Assembly (NCBI RefSeq): GCF_024679095.1
Contig: NC_066531.1
Span: 2,711,297-2,775,296, forward strand
Direction of reading: 5' to 3'
Length of the DNA: 64,000 nucleotides
Origin: Eriocheir sinensis
Lineage: Eukaryota > Arthropoda > Malacostraca > Decapoda > Varunidae
In this document: in pieces, positions 24,770-36,401 of the stretch
Numbering within the stretch: position 1 is the first letter of the stretch
Layout of the letters: every line of letters begins with the position of its first letter
Translations under genes and position numbers: made by a program
Notes under the pieces: model-generated
What the model saw: the letters and a program-made list of their open reading frames with translations, nothing else
What the model was told of the DNA's origin: nothing
Databases searched by the model: none

Positions 24770-25552
24770 TATTCTTAAACATTTCATCTCTCAAAACATC
24801 AATTCCCAAAGGCCAGAAAAGAGATCATTCGGGTTCTAATGAGTGTTCTATTTGGTTCATGGTACAGGAGAAGGGTCACACTACCACCCGGGTCATAAAG
24901 CTATCCCTAGAAACGCCCAAAACACCTACGAAAGCCTTGTCAAATGTGTGTTCCTTTAGGTTCACGGTACAGAAGAAGGGTCATAAAACTATCCCTGGAA
25001 ACGCCCAAAACACCTACGAAAGCCTTGTCAAATGTGTGTTCCTTTAGGTTCACGGTACAGAAGAAGGGTCACACTACCACCAGGGTCATAAAACTATCCC
25101 TGGAAACGCCCAAAACACCTACGAAAGCCTTGTCAAATGTGTGTTCCTTTAGGTTCACGGTACAGAAGAAGGGTCATAAAACTATCCCTGGAAACGCCCA
25201 AAACACCTAGGAAAGCCTTGTCAAATGTGTGTTCCTTTAGGTTCATGATACAGGAGAAGGGTCACACTACCACCAGGGTCATAAAACTATCCCTGGAAAC
25301 GCCCGAAACACCTAGGAAAGCCTTGTCAAATGTGTGTTCCTTTAGGTTCACGGTACAGAAGAAGGGTCATAAAACTATCCCTGGAAACGCCCAAAACACC
25401 TATGAAAGCCTTGTCAAATGTGCGTTCCTTTAGGTTCACGGTACAGAAGAAGGATCATAAAACTATCCCTGGAAACGCCCAAAACACCTACGAGAGCCTT
25501 GTCAAATGTGTGTGCCTGGGCGCCGGAGAGGTTTCAAAATATGTCCCCTTAA
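24770..25552 (+). mobile_element. MITE family B, copy 7, largest (about seven modules)
   Basis: Modules alternate between a ~96-bp long form with CACACTACCACCAGGGTCAT and a shorter form lacking it, so the array has a higher-order repeat. Ends are diverged (CTGTATTCTTAAACATTTC and GGTTTCAAAATATGTCCCC). All open frames in it are repeat translations. Confidence 0.78.
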
Positions 25553-26100
25553 TATGACCCCCTGAGCATTCCGTGCCACGCCAAGCCACTCGCCGTCCTT
25601 CGCAGTCTTCTCTATCTCCCCGCCCGTGCATGCCCCCCCTCTCCCTGCCTTATAACCCAAGTCGTGCTGCCTTATTCACAGTGATGACTTAGTGACCATT
25701 TTATAATTATTATGCTATTCAGAAATGTCCAAACTTTGCGCTTCTTAAGTTGGTTTGTTTGCCTGTCGCTGCCTGAACCCCCAAGCTGGTCTCCTTTCAA
25801 TCAAATGTGCTTTTTTATTATGTGTCAGAAATGGCCTGATTTTGTTGATGGGAAATAAATTGCATATGTTCAGGTCCTCTAGTAAGTGTTTTTGGAAAGT
25901 TTATTGTGTTTGAACTCTTGTCTCACTTGTTAGTAACTTTTCGGGTTACTTTTAAGGTGGCGAGTGTTAAGTGTTCAGTGTAACTTCAGTTTAAGCACCT
26001 ATTAATTAAGGCGAGTCTTTTGAGGGGGCCTTTTCATAAGCTCAGTATCCTTCCCTCACGAGGACATTTATCAGCCCCACGCTCCCTTCCTCGGCCTCTC
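25553..26100. other. Unassigned 3' part of the cytokine intron
   Basis: AT-rich unique sequence without recognised repeats; ends in the acceptor of the terminal cytokine exon. Confidence 0.5.
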
Positions 26101-26122
26101 TAACGTGTCCTTTCTTCCGCAG

Positions 26123-26581
26123 GCGAAGTCCGTCACTGACTCCAAGGAAGAGAACCCCTGGGACTCCCTCGTCAACAACTACACGACGTGGATAAACTTC
26201 GATTTTCTAACAAACACGACGCCAGCAGGAGACGTCGACGACTTCAACGCCCAGCTGCTTCACGCGTACGAGAAGATGCAGCGCCTGGCAGTGGGCATTG
26301 AGCAGGTGACCCTGGACCAGGCGCTCTACGAAGGGGAGTTACTGCAGGACTTTCACACTATAGAAACTCACATCGTCAAAATCCTGTGTCAGCTCCACTA
26401 CGCCATGGTCCACCAGGAGTTGCAGCCCCCAGCGACGGTGACGAAGGAGATCATGGGCGAGAATTACCGGGACTTGGACGGCACTTCGGAGAGGAAAATG
26501 CGGGATATCATCATCGTGGTGGAATACAACAAGGCCATCAATAACTTGGTGGATACGTTCCTCAAATTCAAGGAACCGTGA
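26123..26581 (+). CDS. Four-helix cytokine (CNTF/CLCF1-like), terminal exon, helices B-D
   Basis: The acceptor is TTTCTTCCGCAG ending at 26122, entry is phase 0, and 152 residues precede a TGA at 26579. Counting from the split Gly codon of the previous exon, this exon covers residues 134-285. Predicted helices are B about 170-194 (contains LLHAYEKMQRL), C about 202-231 (FHTIETHIVKILCQLHYAM) and D about 254-282 (ERKMRDIIIVVEYNKAINNL). The L-x-A-Y pattern of helix B, a Pro-rich C-D loop and a basic helix-D start resemble the gp130-cytokine branch with CNTF, CLCF1 and cardiotrophin. The place of a helix D Phe-x-x-Lys site III motif reads Ser-Glu-Arg-Lys here, so receptor use may differ. Two N-glycosylation sequons (NYT at 152, NTT at 164) and only two Cys (97, 222) are seen. 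The likely role is a ligand of a Domeless-like JAK/STAT receptor; this is inference from fold class. Other four-helix cytokines or an Unpaired-type ligand are the alternatives. Confidence 0.78.
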   Translation, partial: AKSVTDSKEENPWDSLVNNYTTWINFDFLTNTTPAGDVDDFNAQLLHAYEKMQRLAVGIEQVTLDQALYEGELLQDFHTIETHIVKILCQLHYAMVHQELQPPATVTKEIMGENYRDLDGTSERKMRDIIIVVEYNKAINNLVDTFLKFKEP

Positions 26582-27360
26582 CTCCATCAAGTTCCTCCAT
26601 TCTGAGTCCCTTGCTGCCTTTCATATACCAGCCCTCCTCACCCTCGACACGTTCCTCTCCCCCTCCTCAAACAAGCGACCTCATACAATACTCAAGTCTC
26701 CACGGACCCACCACGGAAGAGCCGAAAGGAAAGACCCGCTGGAGGTGAAAAGTTGGAAAGTTTCGTTTAGTCGCGGCCGCTGGAGGTGACGCCGCGTTCT
26801 ATCACAAGGAGAAATTCTACCAAACACTGATATGTGATGCGATCCCTAGGCAGAAGCAAAGTTAAACAAGGGAAAGCTATCGAGAGTGATCTAGCTGGAA
26901 AATTAGTGTTCCTGGCTCCCTTTTTCCAGGCGTACAATCCATGGGCATTCCTACAGTATTCCCTATTCTCCTGGAAGCCAAGGTCCGCCACTCGACAGGC
27001 TGGTGAATGACGTGTTCGGTTCGGCTTTGCGGGAAACTGAACGGAATCCCTTTTTCCAGGCGTACAATCCATGGGCATTCCTACAGTATTCCCTATTCTC
27101 CTGGAAGCCAAGGTCCGCCACTCGACAGGCTGGTGAATGACGCGCTTGGTTCGGCTTTGCGGGAAACTGAACGGAAGCAAAACTCGTGAGCGACCGGCCT
27201 TGCTTATGATTGTTGAGTCGTGTGCGTTGTTTAGACAATAAGTATAGTGGAAGAACAAATGTTACTCGTTTCAATCATCTTTACTAAGAGTCATTCGTGT
27301 ACTTATGCTTTCTCGGTAATGATTCAAGAGAATAAACTGTGATATATTTATTCTGTAACT
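26582..27360 (+). other. Cytokine 3'UTR with AATAAA and internal 130-bp duplication
   Basis: Non-coding sequence follows the TGA. A poly(A) signal AATAAA lies at 27331-27336, so transcript ends near 27350 are expected. Two near-identical 130-bp copies (26917-27046 and 27047-27176) sit in the middle. ATTTA motifs occur at 27346 and about 27369, close to or beyond the predicted cleavage site, so AU-rich mRNA control is possible only if a distal poly(A) site is used. Confidence 0.55.
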
Positions 27361-27454
27361 TATATAGTATTTATTTGTTTATTACGTATGTTTTAATTAC
27401 AACAACAACTGCCAGTTATTTTGTTTACTGTTGTTATTATTACTGCTTATGTTT

Positions 27455-27490
<36 letters not shown>

Positions 27491-27597
27491 GTGATATGGA
27501 TGTAAGTATCATTTCCTTGGATGAAAGATTGAACTGTTCACTGATTCTAAGATTGTTGCAAGTCAATCAGCACATCTCTCTACTTACATCCATATCA

Positions 27598-27651
<54 letters not shown>

Positions 27652-27760
27652 GTGTGATATGGATGTAAGTATCATTTCCTTGGATGAAAGATTGAACTGT
27701 TCACTGATTCTAAGATTGTTGCAAGTCAATCAGCACATCTCAATACTTACATCCATATCA

Positions 27761-27802
<42 letters not shown>

Positions 27803-27911
27803 GTGTGATATGGATGTAAGTATCATTTCCTTGGATGAAAGATTGAACTGTTCACTGATTCTAAGATTGTTGCAAGTCAATCGTCACATCTCTCTACTTA
27901 CATCCATATCA

Positions 27912-27946
<35 letters not shown>

Positions 27947-28058
27947 TACGTGTGATATGGATGTAAGTATCATTTCCTTGGATGAAAGATTGAACTGTTC
28001 ACTGATTCTAAGATTGTTGCAAGTCAATCAGCACATCTCTCTACTTACATCCATATCA

Positions 28059-28091
<33 letters not shown>

Positions 28092-28093
28092 CG
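27455..28093. repeat. Foldback unit amplified four times between (ACT)n tracts
   Basis: Each ~105-bp unit begins GTGATATGGATGTAAGTATC and ends with its inverse (TACTTACATCCATATCAC), starting at 27491, 27653, 27805 and 27952. The units are separated by (ACT)n tracts of varying length. Cores are almost identical. Confidence 0.9.
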
Positions 28094-28555
28094 TCACTCG
28101 TGTGTTTGTCCAGGAGCTGTGTGTTCCTACGAAGGGTGTTATATCCTTTTGCTCAAATATCGCCATCCTTGTCTCCCTGTATTAGCTATGTTCCAGTTTC
28201 CTGTGTCCCCATCGGCTGGCTGGTCCTTTCCATGTGCTGTTTGACCATTTGGTACACTTCCGTTACTTGCTGAACTGTAGATGACTTGTTGTTGTTGTAG
28301 TTGTTTATTGTGTTAATGTTTAGGTTTTTTTTATTATATATTTTTGGCTGGCACTGCTCAGGCGTGGTCATTACAGGAAGTATTAGGGGACTCTCGACAG
28401 GTGGTACCTTGATGCGTTGATGTCCCTTCCTCAGTATTTCTCATGCATAAGATTCTCATAAAACCTTAAGACTCGACGGGGACTGAATGCAATGTTCCTG
28501 CCCAAGACAGATCTGATAGTTATTATTTTTATTTTCGTGTTGAAAGACTAAAACC

Positions 28556-28556
28556 A

Positions 28557-28590
<34 letters not shown>

Positions 28591-28596
28591 TGTATG
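28556..28596. repeat. (GT)n microsatellite
   Basis: A GT tract with two TATG interruptions. Confidence 0.85.
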
Positions 28597-28983
28597 TGGC
28601 GCACGCGTGTGAGGTTGGTCGTTTGGGTGGAAGCTGCCGGGCTCCAAATACGGCAGCCCGCGTGTTCACTTGCGTCTCGAGGGCCGTGAGTCGCCGCCTG
28701 GTCATAGCGGCAGGTTGTCAGCGGCGGCCGTTTTTCTGGTCCAGTTAAAAAGAATACCACACGGACACCACCTTTCAGTAAAGTGTTGCCTCGAACTCCG
28801 TAACTTTAGAGTTTAATTAACGTTAATTTTCAACGATGTGGTTTTTAATTAACACGAAGAGGTGCCATTCAGACTCAGTAAACTAAACTAAAACTTATGA
28901 ATTGTAGTAAACTTAAAACTTGTGGATTGTAGCAAACTGTAAAGATAAAACTTGTGGTTGTGTTGAGGGCCGTCAGCTGCCTC

Positions 28984-29310
28984 TTAACCCAGTAGCAGCA
29001 GGGATCATGTTTCTTAATGGTCCCTCTAAGCGAGAAAAATGAGAAAAAATCACCCCTCACACAAACCATTTCATAATATATATCAATGCATTTGTGATCA
29101 GTTTATGTATCATCTATTTTGGGGGTTTATATCATGGCACAAATTTGGCCCGTCGCTGCTACACGGTAAAGCCACAAATTTGGCCCGTCGCTGCTACACG
29201 GTAAAGCCACAAATTTGGCCCGTCGCTGCTACACGGTAAAGCCACAAATTTGGCCCGTCGCTGCTACACGGTAAAGCCACATATTTGGCCCGTCGCTGCT
29301 ACCGGGTTAA
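28984..29310 (+). mobile_element. TTAA-flanked element with 35-bp minisatellite, copy 1
   Basis: TTAA borders both ends (28984 and 29307). Ends are CCCAGTAGCAGCAGGG and its inverse GCTGCTACCGGG. Inside, a ~170-bp unique part (AATGGTCCCTCTAAGCGAGA ... TTTATATCATGGCACAAATT) is followed by four 35-bp units. TTAA duplication and CCC/GGG termini are typical of piggyBac-type transposons; no transposase is encoded. Confidence 0.85.
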
Positions 29311-29480
29311 CCTAGCCATCGTCCAGCATTCGTGCCCTGCGAGACGAGAGTGAACACCCCGCGCCAGTCGCCTCACGCGGCCAACACCTCACGACCCATG
29401 TGATTCAAACTCTGGATTCCTTGAGGACAAACTGGGCAGGGGTTTATTTTTTTATCATCTTGTAAGCCTTTTCCTAAACC

Positions 29481-29483
<3 letters not shown>

Positions 29484-29521
<38 letters not shown>

Positions 29522-29577
29522 CTCTAATCTACATTTTACGTTTTCTTCCATGATTTTTTCTCTCATAATCTCGCCTC

Positions 29578-29631
<54 letters not shown>
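29484..29631. repeat. Two (CA)n tracts
   Basis: CA repeats at 29484-29520 and 29579-29631. Confidence 0.9.
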
Positions 29632-29634
<3 letters not shown>

Positions 29635-29825
29635 CCTCCTCCTCCGCCTCCCAGCTCCCCAGGCCCAAAGTCTGCCTGCCATTCCTTTCCCAGACCCTCA
29701 ACAGTGGAGCAGCAGCCAAGTAGCTCTTGTGTTGTAGATTTTTATACCTATATTTATTGTTTGTATATTTTAAATAAATTAAATGTCCATCCAGACTCCT
29801 TCTTTTATTTGTGTTCCACCTGGAA

Positions 29826-30137
29826 GGGGCTTCGTGGTGCAGTGGTTAGCACACAGAGTGGAAAAATTTGGGCGGCTTCTCCGATACCCTACGCCCCTGT
29901 CCACCCAGCAGTGTACCAGGTATTAATCGGGGGTTGTGTCCCGTCTCCTGGGGTCTGCTCCCTTCTCCTATAATTCCTTCCCCTTCTGTCTCTCTCCGGC
30001 ATATGACCACAGATGTTGCGCCGACTAAACGAAACTTTCCAACTGTTCCCTTCTCCTATAATTCCTTCCCCTTCTGTCTCTCTCCGGCATATGACCACAG
30101 ATGTTGCGCCGACTAAACCAAACTTTCCAACTTTTTG
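29826..30137 (+). mobile_element. tRNA-Val SINE with deleted anticodon arm
   Basis: The head GGGGCTTCGTGGTGCAGTGG is present, but the anticodon and T arms are deleted (GTTAGCACACAGAGTGGAAA). Two tail modules follow. Confidence 0.88.
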
Positions 30138-30299
30138 TTCCACTTGGCGAACCTCTTTCATGGAAGTCTGATTTCTTGAACCATTTCAATCTAACGAGTG
30201 TTTAAGTTGTTTAATTACTGCCTATCAGATTATTACTGAATAACATTTTCTTTTGTATGTTCACTTAAGTCTGACCCAAGCTGACAACACAAACATTAA

Positions 30300-30552
30300 G
30301 GGCTATTACACTGGGCAAAGTTTCCGGTGGATCTTCAGCCAAACCACGATTTCCGCTGGCGTGATTTTCATTTGTTTCTTGTTATTGCTGATGATGATGA
30401 TGGTGAGTAATACCGTCGTCCTTCAGTGAAATCTACCGTAGCTTTGGAAGATCGTGGACACGTCAGAACACCACGGAAATATGAGAACCACGCCAGCGGG
30501 AATCGTGGTTTGACTGAGAATCCACGGAAACTTTGCCCAGTGTGATAGCCCC
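30300..30552. mobile_element. Palindromic MITE with ~70-bp terminal inverted repeats in TTAA
   Basis: Left arm GGGCTATTACACTGGGCAAA to CCGCTGGCGTG and right arm its near-perfect inverse, ending TGATAGCCCC. TTAA flanks both sides (30296-30299 and 30553-30556). No coding capacity. Confidence 0.85.
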
Positions 30553-30556
30553 TTAA

Positions 30557-31000
30557 CGGTACCTGGTTGGCAGAGTGATGGGTCGTTTAGAATAAGCGTG
30601 GTACATATTTCCCAAGTATCAATAGTTTTGTCGACGTGAGAGACCGAACAAGTGGGCCGCCATTTTGAGATCAGTTCACTAGCGGGTATCAACGTGGGAA
30701 CACCTCTGGTCGGGGTCTCCTCAACGCTCAGTCATCAGTGGGCATAGAATACTTGCATTCAATAAGGCTGACCGCACCGAAGTGAACCACCAGGCCGCCT
30801 AACAGCCCGGACCCCCCCCAGCTGCCCACGAGTGACGCCTCATCAACACTCCCACGGGGCCGGAGTCTCAGTTGAGTGTTTTGTCTATCCGGCCAGGTTT
30901 CAGTCTTAGCGCGAAGTAGGATCCAGGAAACTGTTCAAAGATTAACTCACGACTCTGCTTCATGTGCTTCGTCACCGCGCGGCTCCGTGTGTCCCCGTAA
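30557..31000. other. Unassigned
   Basis: Unique sequence between a MITE and a LINE fragment; no gene recognised. Confidence 0.4.
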
Positions 31001-31009
31001 TGGTGAGCT

Positions 31010-31330
31010 AGATTGAGTCTTTACTCCATTAAAGGAAGGTTGATCAGAGCTAATCTTATTATGGTGCTCAACATTCTGAAAGGGTTTTGTCCTAATCTTG
31101 GTCACCTCTTGGTTAGAAATCACAACCGAGAAACGAGAGGCCACTCCTTCAAGCTCTTTGTGCCTCGTTACAACACTGATGTTCGATTCTTCTCAGTGCG
31201 GGTCATCAGTATTTGGGATAATTTACCCGAATCAGTTGTCGTAGTGAATTCTCTTGATTTCTCGACCTCATTTGGAATGCATATTAGTCGATTTCATGCT
31301 CCCCCACCCAAAAACCCCGTGTTCCCATAG
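31010..31330 (+). mobile_element. Non-LTR retrotransposon reverse transcriptase C-terminus fragment
   Basis: The reading frame has IKGRLIRANLIMVLNILKGF, RGHSFKLFVPRYNT and RFFSVRVISIWDNLPESVV, which is the typical thumb/C-terminal segment of Jockey/CR1-like retrotransposon ORF2. It is 5'-truncated and has no catalytic motif left. Confidence 0.8.
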
Positions 31331-31484
31331 GTCCCCAAGATCGTATAGGGCAGGGGATAGGCATAACTCGAAAAGTAGACATCTGCGACGGAAATGAGGT
31401 ACAAAATCGTGCAATTCACTACATCTATCACCAGAAAAACACGAACCACGTCAAAAAATCGTTGGTTGGGTGAAACGGTAACTT

Positions 31485-32050
31485 GTCCGGGAATTCTGTT
31501 AATGCTTTCAAACGGGATCTCGACACTTCTCTCGGTCAAATTTTGCATGATTTAGATTGACTGAGTTGTTGAATCATTTGTCGTAGTGAGTTCTGTTAAT
31601 GCTTTCAAATGGGATCTGCACACTTCCCTCGGTCAAATTTTGCATGATTCGGATTGACTGAGTTGTTGAATCATTTGTCGTAGTGAATTCTGTAAATGCT
31701 TCAAACGGGATCTCGACACTTCTCTCAGTCAAATTTTGTATGATTCGGGTTGACTGAGTTGTTGAATCATTTGTCGTAGTGAGTTCTGTTAATGCTTTCA
31801 AACGGGATCTGCACACTTCCCTCGGTCAAATTTTGTATGATTCGGATTGACTGAGTTGTTGAATCATTTGTCGTAGTGAGTTCTGTTAATGCTTTCAAAC
31901 GGGATCTGCACACTTCCCTCTGTCAAATTTTGTATGATTCGGATTGACTGAGTTGTCGAATCAGTTGTCGTAGTGAGTTCTGTTAATGCTTTCAAACGGG
32001 ATCTCGACACTTCCCTCGGTCAAATTTTGTATGATTTGGGTTGACTTTGG
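31485..32050 (+). repeat. 97-bp tandem array of a retrotransposon ORF2 tail
   Basis: About six units (starts near 31560, 31660, 31756, 31853, 31950) read ESFVVVSSVNAFKRDLHTSL-GQILYDSD-stop in one frame, matching the end of the LINE fragment just upstream. Period 97 shifts the frame each unit. Confidence 0.85.
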
Positions 32051-32274
32051 GTTGGTGAGTAATACTTTGAATTGTAAAAGTGTGCCCTGTGCTGTGACTC
32101 AGGCTTGCCAACCTGACCACTGTCTTGCTCAAGGAGTGTTATGACGGAGGTTTGTGCTGTCTTGGTCATGCTACATTACCCAACCAGCAGATCATCTAAA
32201 GGACTCCCTACTTGCTGTCTTGGTTGGAGGCGTCACGTGATTCTAGATGGGGTTCTCTGGCCCCATCTGTAAAG

Positions 32275-32520
32275 CGGTGGCTATGCCTGATGAACGAGCC
32301 TCCCAGACACTGTTGCCAGATTATCATACTCAGAGCCTCGTATTTACCAGTTTCTGAGCCATAGCTATTGCCAAAGAACACCAATAATTAACCATTTTAA
32401 TGATAAATATATATGAAGGCAGTTATTGGGGTCAAGGAGGCAGTTTTGGGGTCAGAAATCAGCAAACATAGGAGGCTGAGTACGACAATCTGGTCCCAGA
32501 ACCCACTTATCCAGGGGGGA
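32275..32520. mobile_element. SINE fragment and small MITE copy 2
   Basis: CCTGATGAACGAGCCTCCC (32287) is the end of the SINE family seen at 33409. The MITE (32313-32497) has ends CCAGATTATCATACTCAGAG and GCTGAGTACGACAATCTGG, like the copy at 1405. Confidence 0.6.
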
Positions 32521-33360
32521 GCCGTGTCTAGCGCTGCGACCATCGCCAAACGTCGTCGCGGCGAATGAAGACACCAGCGTGCCCCGGTGCACCTCTGTCT
32601 CTAACATTACCTAAATAACTAAATTCATGTTTATTAAAATGTCAAGCATTTATTCCATTCACAAAATTACACCTCCCATGCACCCGAATCTCCTACTCGT
32701 TCACGAAAGAAGTCAAGTCCTGCCGTTATGGAATCCACAGTTTTGAATGATGGAAGCTGGGAAACACTGGACGGCACAAAGAGGAGGCGTTTCGTGGGCG
32801 GTTTGACAGCAAGGCTCGCCCGTTCCTCCCCTCAGGACGGCCACGAGGCATCCTCACGTCCAGCGTGGAAACAATACACAGCGAGGGAGGTGATAACCGC
32901 AGCTCAGGGGCGTCCGCAGGAGTTTTTTCAAGGAGGGGGAGGGCCCTAGGCCTTATATTTAAATACCGTATATCAAATTTCACACTGGTATCCTAATAAC
33001 TGCTGCACAGGTGTAAAGTATCGCCTATCTGCGTGAATTCCAACGCTGCTTTTTCGCTCGGGGTGGACGCCAGCAGCCTTGCGCCCCCAAGGTATCACAA
33101 GGCAGGGGAGGCGAGGTGCCAGAGCAAGGCCGCGCTTCGGTGGGCCGGCAATCCACGCCTGAGAGCCCTTGCTGCCCCTCGACCCCTTCTGCTTAGCCTG
33201 GGACTGTAGGGCATCCAGTTAGCGTATATGGAAACGAGGAGGCACACAGGCGTTGATGGCGAGGCTGTGAACGTACTGACAGGAATGACTGACGCTGGAG
33301 GCTGCCCACTCCCGCACCCGGCAAGCCTGACGCAGCGCCTGGAGGCGAGGAGAGCACGAG
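32521..33360. other. Unassigned; dispersed repeat start at 32905
   Basis: CTCAGGGGCGTCCGCAGGAG at 32905 looks like the end of a dispersed element. The GC-rich part 33060-33340 has open frames but no domain I recognise. Confidence 0.4.
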
Positions 33361-33364
33361 AGAA

Positions 33365-33397
<33 letters not shown>

Positions 33398-33408
33398 CAC
33401 ATATGCAC

Positions 33409-33636
33409 ATTTAATGACGAGATTTTCTATTCTCTTTTTTCTATTACTCTCTCGGTCTCACACGTCCTTCAGCGCGTATCGAAACACACGAGAAATTAAT
33501 CAAGAGTGAGGGTATTCGCCGGCTGCCTGGGATTGAACCCGCGACCAGCGTGACGGGAGAGCCACTCCTTACCGAGTCAGCCAAAGAGGTACCCGCCTGG
33601 CTAAGTGGGTTATGGGAGGCTCGTTCATCAGGCATA
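33409..33636 (-). mobile_element. tRNA-derived SINE, second family, copy 1
   Basis: On the minus strand a tRNA-like head (GCTGACTCGGTAAGGAGTGG, B-box GGGTTCAATCCC) is followed by a tail (TTAATTTCTCGTGTGTTTCG) shared with the copy at 47908-48147. Confidence 0.75.
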
Positions 33637-34143
33637 GTCGCCGCACTACACACACACACACACACACACACACTCAGGCACACTTGAGAGGTGAGTCAGC
33701 CGGCCTCTGGGTGTGTGGACGGCTGCCATTTCGATTATTAGTGAAGTCGGAGAAAATCTTGTCATTTTCAGCACACACGAAGCTTTACTTTCATATCTGG
33801 CGAGCGTCCCGAGGCCCGGCGAGGGGAGGAAAGAGGTGGACACAATGACCCCACGGGGCCGGGGGTGGCGCCCCCCGCCGCCCCGGCCCGCCCGCCGCCC
33901 CTCTCACGCTCGGCCACACAAAGCCTTCAAAAGGGTTCTCGAGAGACTCTTCTGATTAGGATTCTGTGAGGGAATGTAAGAATGTGTTGCAGTTCTTAAT
34001 GGCCGTGCGCATTAAAACGTCATTTGTTCTATTTAAACATGCATTAAATTTTTATGTATGTCTTCTTTTAAAAGGTACACACTGATGGAACGCGTTTGGC
34101 CTGCTGCTGTGTCAAAAACGAAAGTAATTCACTTCTTTATTTT

Positions 34144-34251
<108 letters not shown>

Positions 34252-34525
34252 TGGGCACCGCGTGGGTTGTCTTCCGCCACTCGGCGATGGTAGAGAATTG
34301 TCAGCTGCTTACGGAGCAAATTGAACCCATGTCTTCGGTGTCAGCACGCCAAGGAAGAGGCAAGGAAGAATGGCGCCACTATAAAAATACTTGCCTGCGC
34401 CACTAACGGGCCGCGGAGTCCAGAACAGCGTGGACTGACTTGGCCAACCTGTTATGGACGCGCCCACCACGAGTCTTTGGCGTTCCCGACACCTGTGCAG
34501 CACAACATGACACATTCGGCCGTAT

Positions 34526-34845
34526 TTTAAGACACCCTCGCTTCCCACATCAACTATTTCTAAAGGTCAAAGAGGGGATCAATCTGGTTTTCATGAGTGT
34601 TTTTTAAGGTTCATGGCACAGAAGAAGGGTCAAACTACCACCAGGGCCATAAAACTACCCCTGGAAAGGCCTACAGCTCCTACGAAAGCCATGTCAAATA
34701 TGTGTTTCTAGGCTCACAGTACAGAGGAAGGGTCAAACTACCACCAGGGCCATAAAACTACCCCTGGAAAGGCCTACAGCTCCTACGAAAGCCTTGTCAA
34801 ATATGTGAACTTGGGCGACGAAATGTTTTAAAATACGACCCATTG
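34526..34845 (+). mobile_element. MITE family B, copy 8 (best inverted ends)
   Basis: Starts CGTATTTTAAGACACCCTCG and ends GCGACGAAATGTTTTAAAATACG, a clear terminal inverted repeat, with two modules between. Confidence 0.85.
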
Positions 34846-35282
34846 TCTCGGGGCGGAGCGACACACTCCGAGCATAGTCTCTTCTCGTTATGCTAACAAG
34901 TCCTCTTTTGGTCACCCCGGTTCTCGTGCTATCAAGGATGGAGAGGCGGCTCAGAAAAGGTATCTGAACCCTTATTAAAACTCCTGATAATCATGTGCTT
35001 TATATCTTAGTCCGGAATCGAGCTGCATCTGTTTTTTTCAATTAACAAAAAAAAAAAAAAAATGTGTCTTTTGGGGGGGTTATTCAGATTCCTCACAAGA
35101 CTTCTGGGGGCCAAAATTGTCAAAAGTTTGATATCTTAATCTAGTCTACCTCTCCTTAGCTCAAAAGACACAGCAGTTCTCACCTTTAATTCAAGGCTGA
35201 AATCTTTACCCAAACTTTATCTGAAAATTCCACCTGTCAACGCAGATCCCATTCCTCCCACTCATCCCCGCTGTGACAATGG
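34846..35282. other. Unassigned
   Basis: Unique sequence with a short poly-A; no gene or repeat recognised. Confidence 0.4.
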
Positions 35283-35702
35283 TCGTATTCCAAGACATCC
35301 TCGCCTAAGAACACACAGTTGACAAGGCTTTCGTAGGAGTTTTGGGCATTTCCAGAAGCAGTTTTATGACCCTGGTGGTAGTTTGACCCTTCTTCTGTAC
35401 CGTGAACCTAGAAACACATATTTGACAAGGCTTTCATTGGAGTTGTGGACATTTCCAGAAGCAGTTTTATGACCCTGGTGGTAGTGTGACCCTTCCTCTG
35501 TACCGTGAACCTAGAAACACATATTTGACAAGGCTTTCGTAGGAGTTTTGGGCATTTCCAGAAGTAGTTTTATGACCCTGGTGGTAGTGTGACCCTTCCT
35601 CTGTACCGTGAACCTGAAGAAACACTCATTAGAACCCGATTGACCCCCTCTTTGGCCTTTAGAAATAGCTCATGTGAGAAGCGAATGTCTTATGATACCA
35701 AC
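35283..35702 (-). mobile_element. MITE family B, copy 9
   Basis: GTCGTATTCCAAGACATCCT at the left, three modules on the minus strand, and CATGTGAGAAGCGAATGTCT at the right. Confidence 0.8.
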
Positions 35703-35876
35703 CTATACTATTATGTCTGTTATGGAAATCCTTGATAATGTCGTTTTCTCTGTCCTGTCTGACCTAAATACTCAGAGGACTTGTGGTGTGGGTAGAGTTT
35801 CCACTATTACCCTTGAATACTGTCCTTCTTTGTTGACACCCCGCATTGCTTAGCTGCCTCCTCCATCTCTGCCATT

Positions 35877-36126
35877 GGGGGCCTCGTGGTGCAGTGGTTA
35901 GCACACTCGACTCACAACCGAGAGAGCCTGGGTTCGATTCCCGGGCGGAGTGGAAAAATTTGGGCGGCTTTTCCGATACCCTACGCCCCTGTCCACCCAG
36001 CAGTGAATGGGTACCAGGTATTAATCGGGGGTTGTGTCCCGTCTCCTGGGGTCTGTTCCTTCCCCTTCTGTCTCTCTCCGGGATATGACCACAGATGTTG
36101 CGCCGACTAAACGAAACTTTCCAACC
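35877..36126 (+). mobile_element. tRNA-Val SINE, full length
   Basis: Intact tRNA-like head with CTCACAA loop, complete body and one tail module. One of the least diverged copies. Confidence 0.92.
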
Positions 36127-36224
36127 TAAGAAGGGCAAATACTGTACCCCTTCAAACTAATCGTATGTCTTTGCTTTCCTGTCTGTCTGAAACTTATGAA
36201 TACAAGTTATTTTATTCTGCCCGT

Positions 36225-36280
36225 GTGTGTTACTTCGCTAGTATATATATATATCACCTTGCTTGTGGGGAGGATATATA

Positions 36281-36334
<54 letters not shown>

Positions 36335-36344
36335 TACGTTTACT

Positions 36345-36393
<49 letters not shown>
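36225..36393. repeat. (CA)n and (GT)n with a dispersed flank
   Basis: TTACTTCGCTAGTATATATA and CACCTTGCTTGTGGGGAGG precede (CA)n (36281-36330) and (GT)n (36347-36393). The same flank appears twice at 37915 and 38033. Confidence 0.85.
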
Positions 36394-36401
<8 letters not shown>

